Made by a program: the position numbers and the translations under genes
Shown here: positions 63,575-64,000 of the stretch, in pieces
Numbering within the stretch: position 1 is the stretch's first letter
Layout of the letters: each line of letters opens with the position of its first letter
Assembly (NCBI RefSeq): GCF_003148845.1
Contig: NZ_QGHA01000007.1
Location: 1 to 64,000 of the forward strand
DNA from: Mucilaginibacter oryzae
GTDB taxonomy: Bacteria > Bacteroidota > Bacteroidia > Sphingobacteriales > Sphingobacteriaceae
Direction of reading: 5' to 3'
Length of the DNA stretch: 64,000 bases
Notes under the pieces: model-generated
Databases searched by the model: none
What the model was told of the DNA's origin: nothing
The model's input: only the letters and a program-made list of their open reading frames with translations

Positions 63575-64000
63575 TCGTCGGGAGCATTTTGCTGATAACC
63601 TTCACCTAAAACCGGTTTACTTTCCTGCACCGGTTCAATTAATTCTTTTCCTGCCTTTTCTGTAGCAAAAGATGCCACCACGCACGTAACCAATATCAAT
63701 ATAATAGTTCCGTTCAAAATATTATCGTCAATAATCTGCGCCTTAAAACCGACCAATATAATGGCCAGCGTGGCTGCCGCATGCGCGCTGCTCAACCCGA
63801 AAATCAATGTGCGTTGCGTTGACGAATATTTAAATATTTTTTGGGTAGATAATGCCGCCAGCCATTTGCCCAGCAATGCGCCAATTGTGAGGCCCAGCGC
63901 CACAATGGTAGCCTGCGGGCCGCGGGTAAGCACCCGCAGATCAACCAGCATGCCTACGCTGATGAGGAAGAACGGGATGAAGATGGCATTTCCCACAAAA
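63556..64000 (-). CDS. Cation:proton antiporter, C-terminal part (partial)
   Basis: At least 146 residues, open to the window edge: the frame continues past the GTG at 63996 and matches F-V-G-N-A-I-F-I-P-F-F-L of CPA2-type antiporters. Four or so membrane helices (IFIPFFLISVGMLVD, TIVALGLTIGALLGKW, AATLAIILVGFKA, GTIILILVTCVVASF) then a polar tail (EKAGKELIEPVQ). The rest of the protein lies outside. Exchanges Na+/K+ for H+ in this family. Confidence 0.85.
   Translation of the reverse strand, partial: FVGNAIFIPFFLISVGMLVDLRVLTRGPQATIVALGLTIGALLGKWLAALSTQKIFKYSSTQRTLIFGLSSAHAAATLAIILVGFKAQIIDDNILNGTIILILVTCVVASFATEKAGKELIEPVQESKPVLGEGYQQNAPDDQKISL

Overview
This window is 64 kb of a Bacteroidota chromosome, most likely from the Sphingobacteriaceae (Mucilaginibacter- or Pedobacter-like). 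The evidence is a SusC/SusD pair, TonB-type barrels with carboxypeptidase-like N-terminal domains, many lipoproteins, weak Shine-Dalgarno use with several TTG/GTG starts, and a TAnnTTTG promoter box in front of the one tRNA. The genus is an inference. There are no rRNA genes, no CRISPR array and no prophage. Most of the window is housekeeping and accessory chromosome, heavily sprinkled with short intergenic repeats.

Layout, left to right. 1-1.3 kb: an IS4-family transposase broken by a frameshift and cut by the window edge. 1.6-2.7 kb: a phospholipase A-like outer-membrane protein. 3.3-6.5 kb: a DUF1080 hydrolase, a GMC oxidoreductase and its small subunit, which look like a 3-keto-glycoside pathway. 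7-12 kb: esterase, unknown protein, GreA/B-like protein, RRM RNA-binding protein behind a strong leader hairpin, and a GAF histidine kinase. 12-18.4 kb: dienelactone hydrolase, then a forward run of flippase-like membrane protein, GT2, PP2C phosphatase, RNase HII and GT1. 18.6-27 kb: hydrolase, AraC regulator, a 51-residue membrane protein, secreted retropepsin-like protein, DUF4097 beta-solenoid protein, Crp/SDR pair, HopJ and DUF1349. 27-33.5 kb: acyltransferase, lipoprotein, NlpC/P60, ECF sigma/anti-sigma pair and an outer-membrane barrel.

33.7-36.6 kb holds the most unusual unit: a TPP riboswitch with its own terminator controlling four tightly packed genes (class I methyltransferase, PurM/HypE-like protein, ThiE-like protein lacking its usual phosphate-binding residues, Trm112-like zinc-ribbon protein). 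An initiator tRNA follows. 37-39 kb: divergent quinone oxidoreductase/AraC genes around a palindromic operator candidate. 39.2-43.7 kb: the circularly permuted ATP-grasp, alpha-E and transglutaminase cluster with an N-acetylmuramoyl-alanine amidase. 43.7-44.5 kb: a small HAD gene enclosed by 57-bp direct repeats and inverted GC-rich palindromes. 44.5-56.3 kb: serS, rsmI, lnt, TetR, SDR, TM2 protein, M28 peptidase, APC permease, YpfJ-type metallopeptidase, SIMPL protein and a DUF892 ferritin-like protein. 56.9-62.7 kb: SusC, SusD and a phosphoinositide phospholipase C-like enzyme, a possible phospholipid-headgroup utilisation locus. 62.8-64 kb: a DUF4261 protein and the C-terminal part of a cation:proton antiporter.

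Two patterns recur across the window. Short GC-rich palindromes sit directly on stop codons in one fixed orientation (amidase, serS, M28 peptidase, SIMPL; in an AraC gene the palindrome is read through as a C-terminal tail). A roughly 110-120 bp MITE-like element with near-identical terminal inverted repeats occurs twice.
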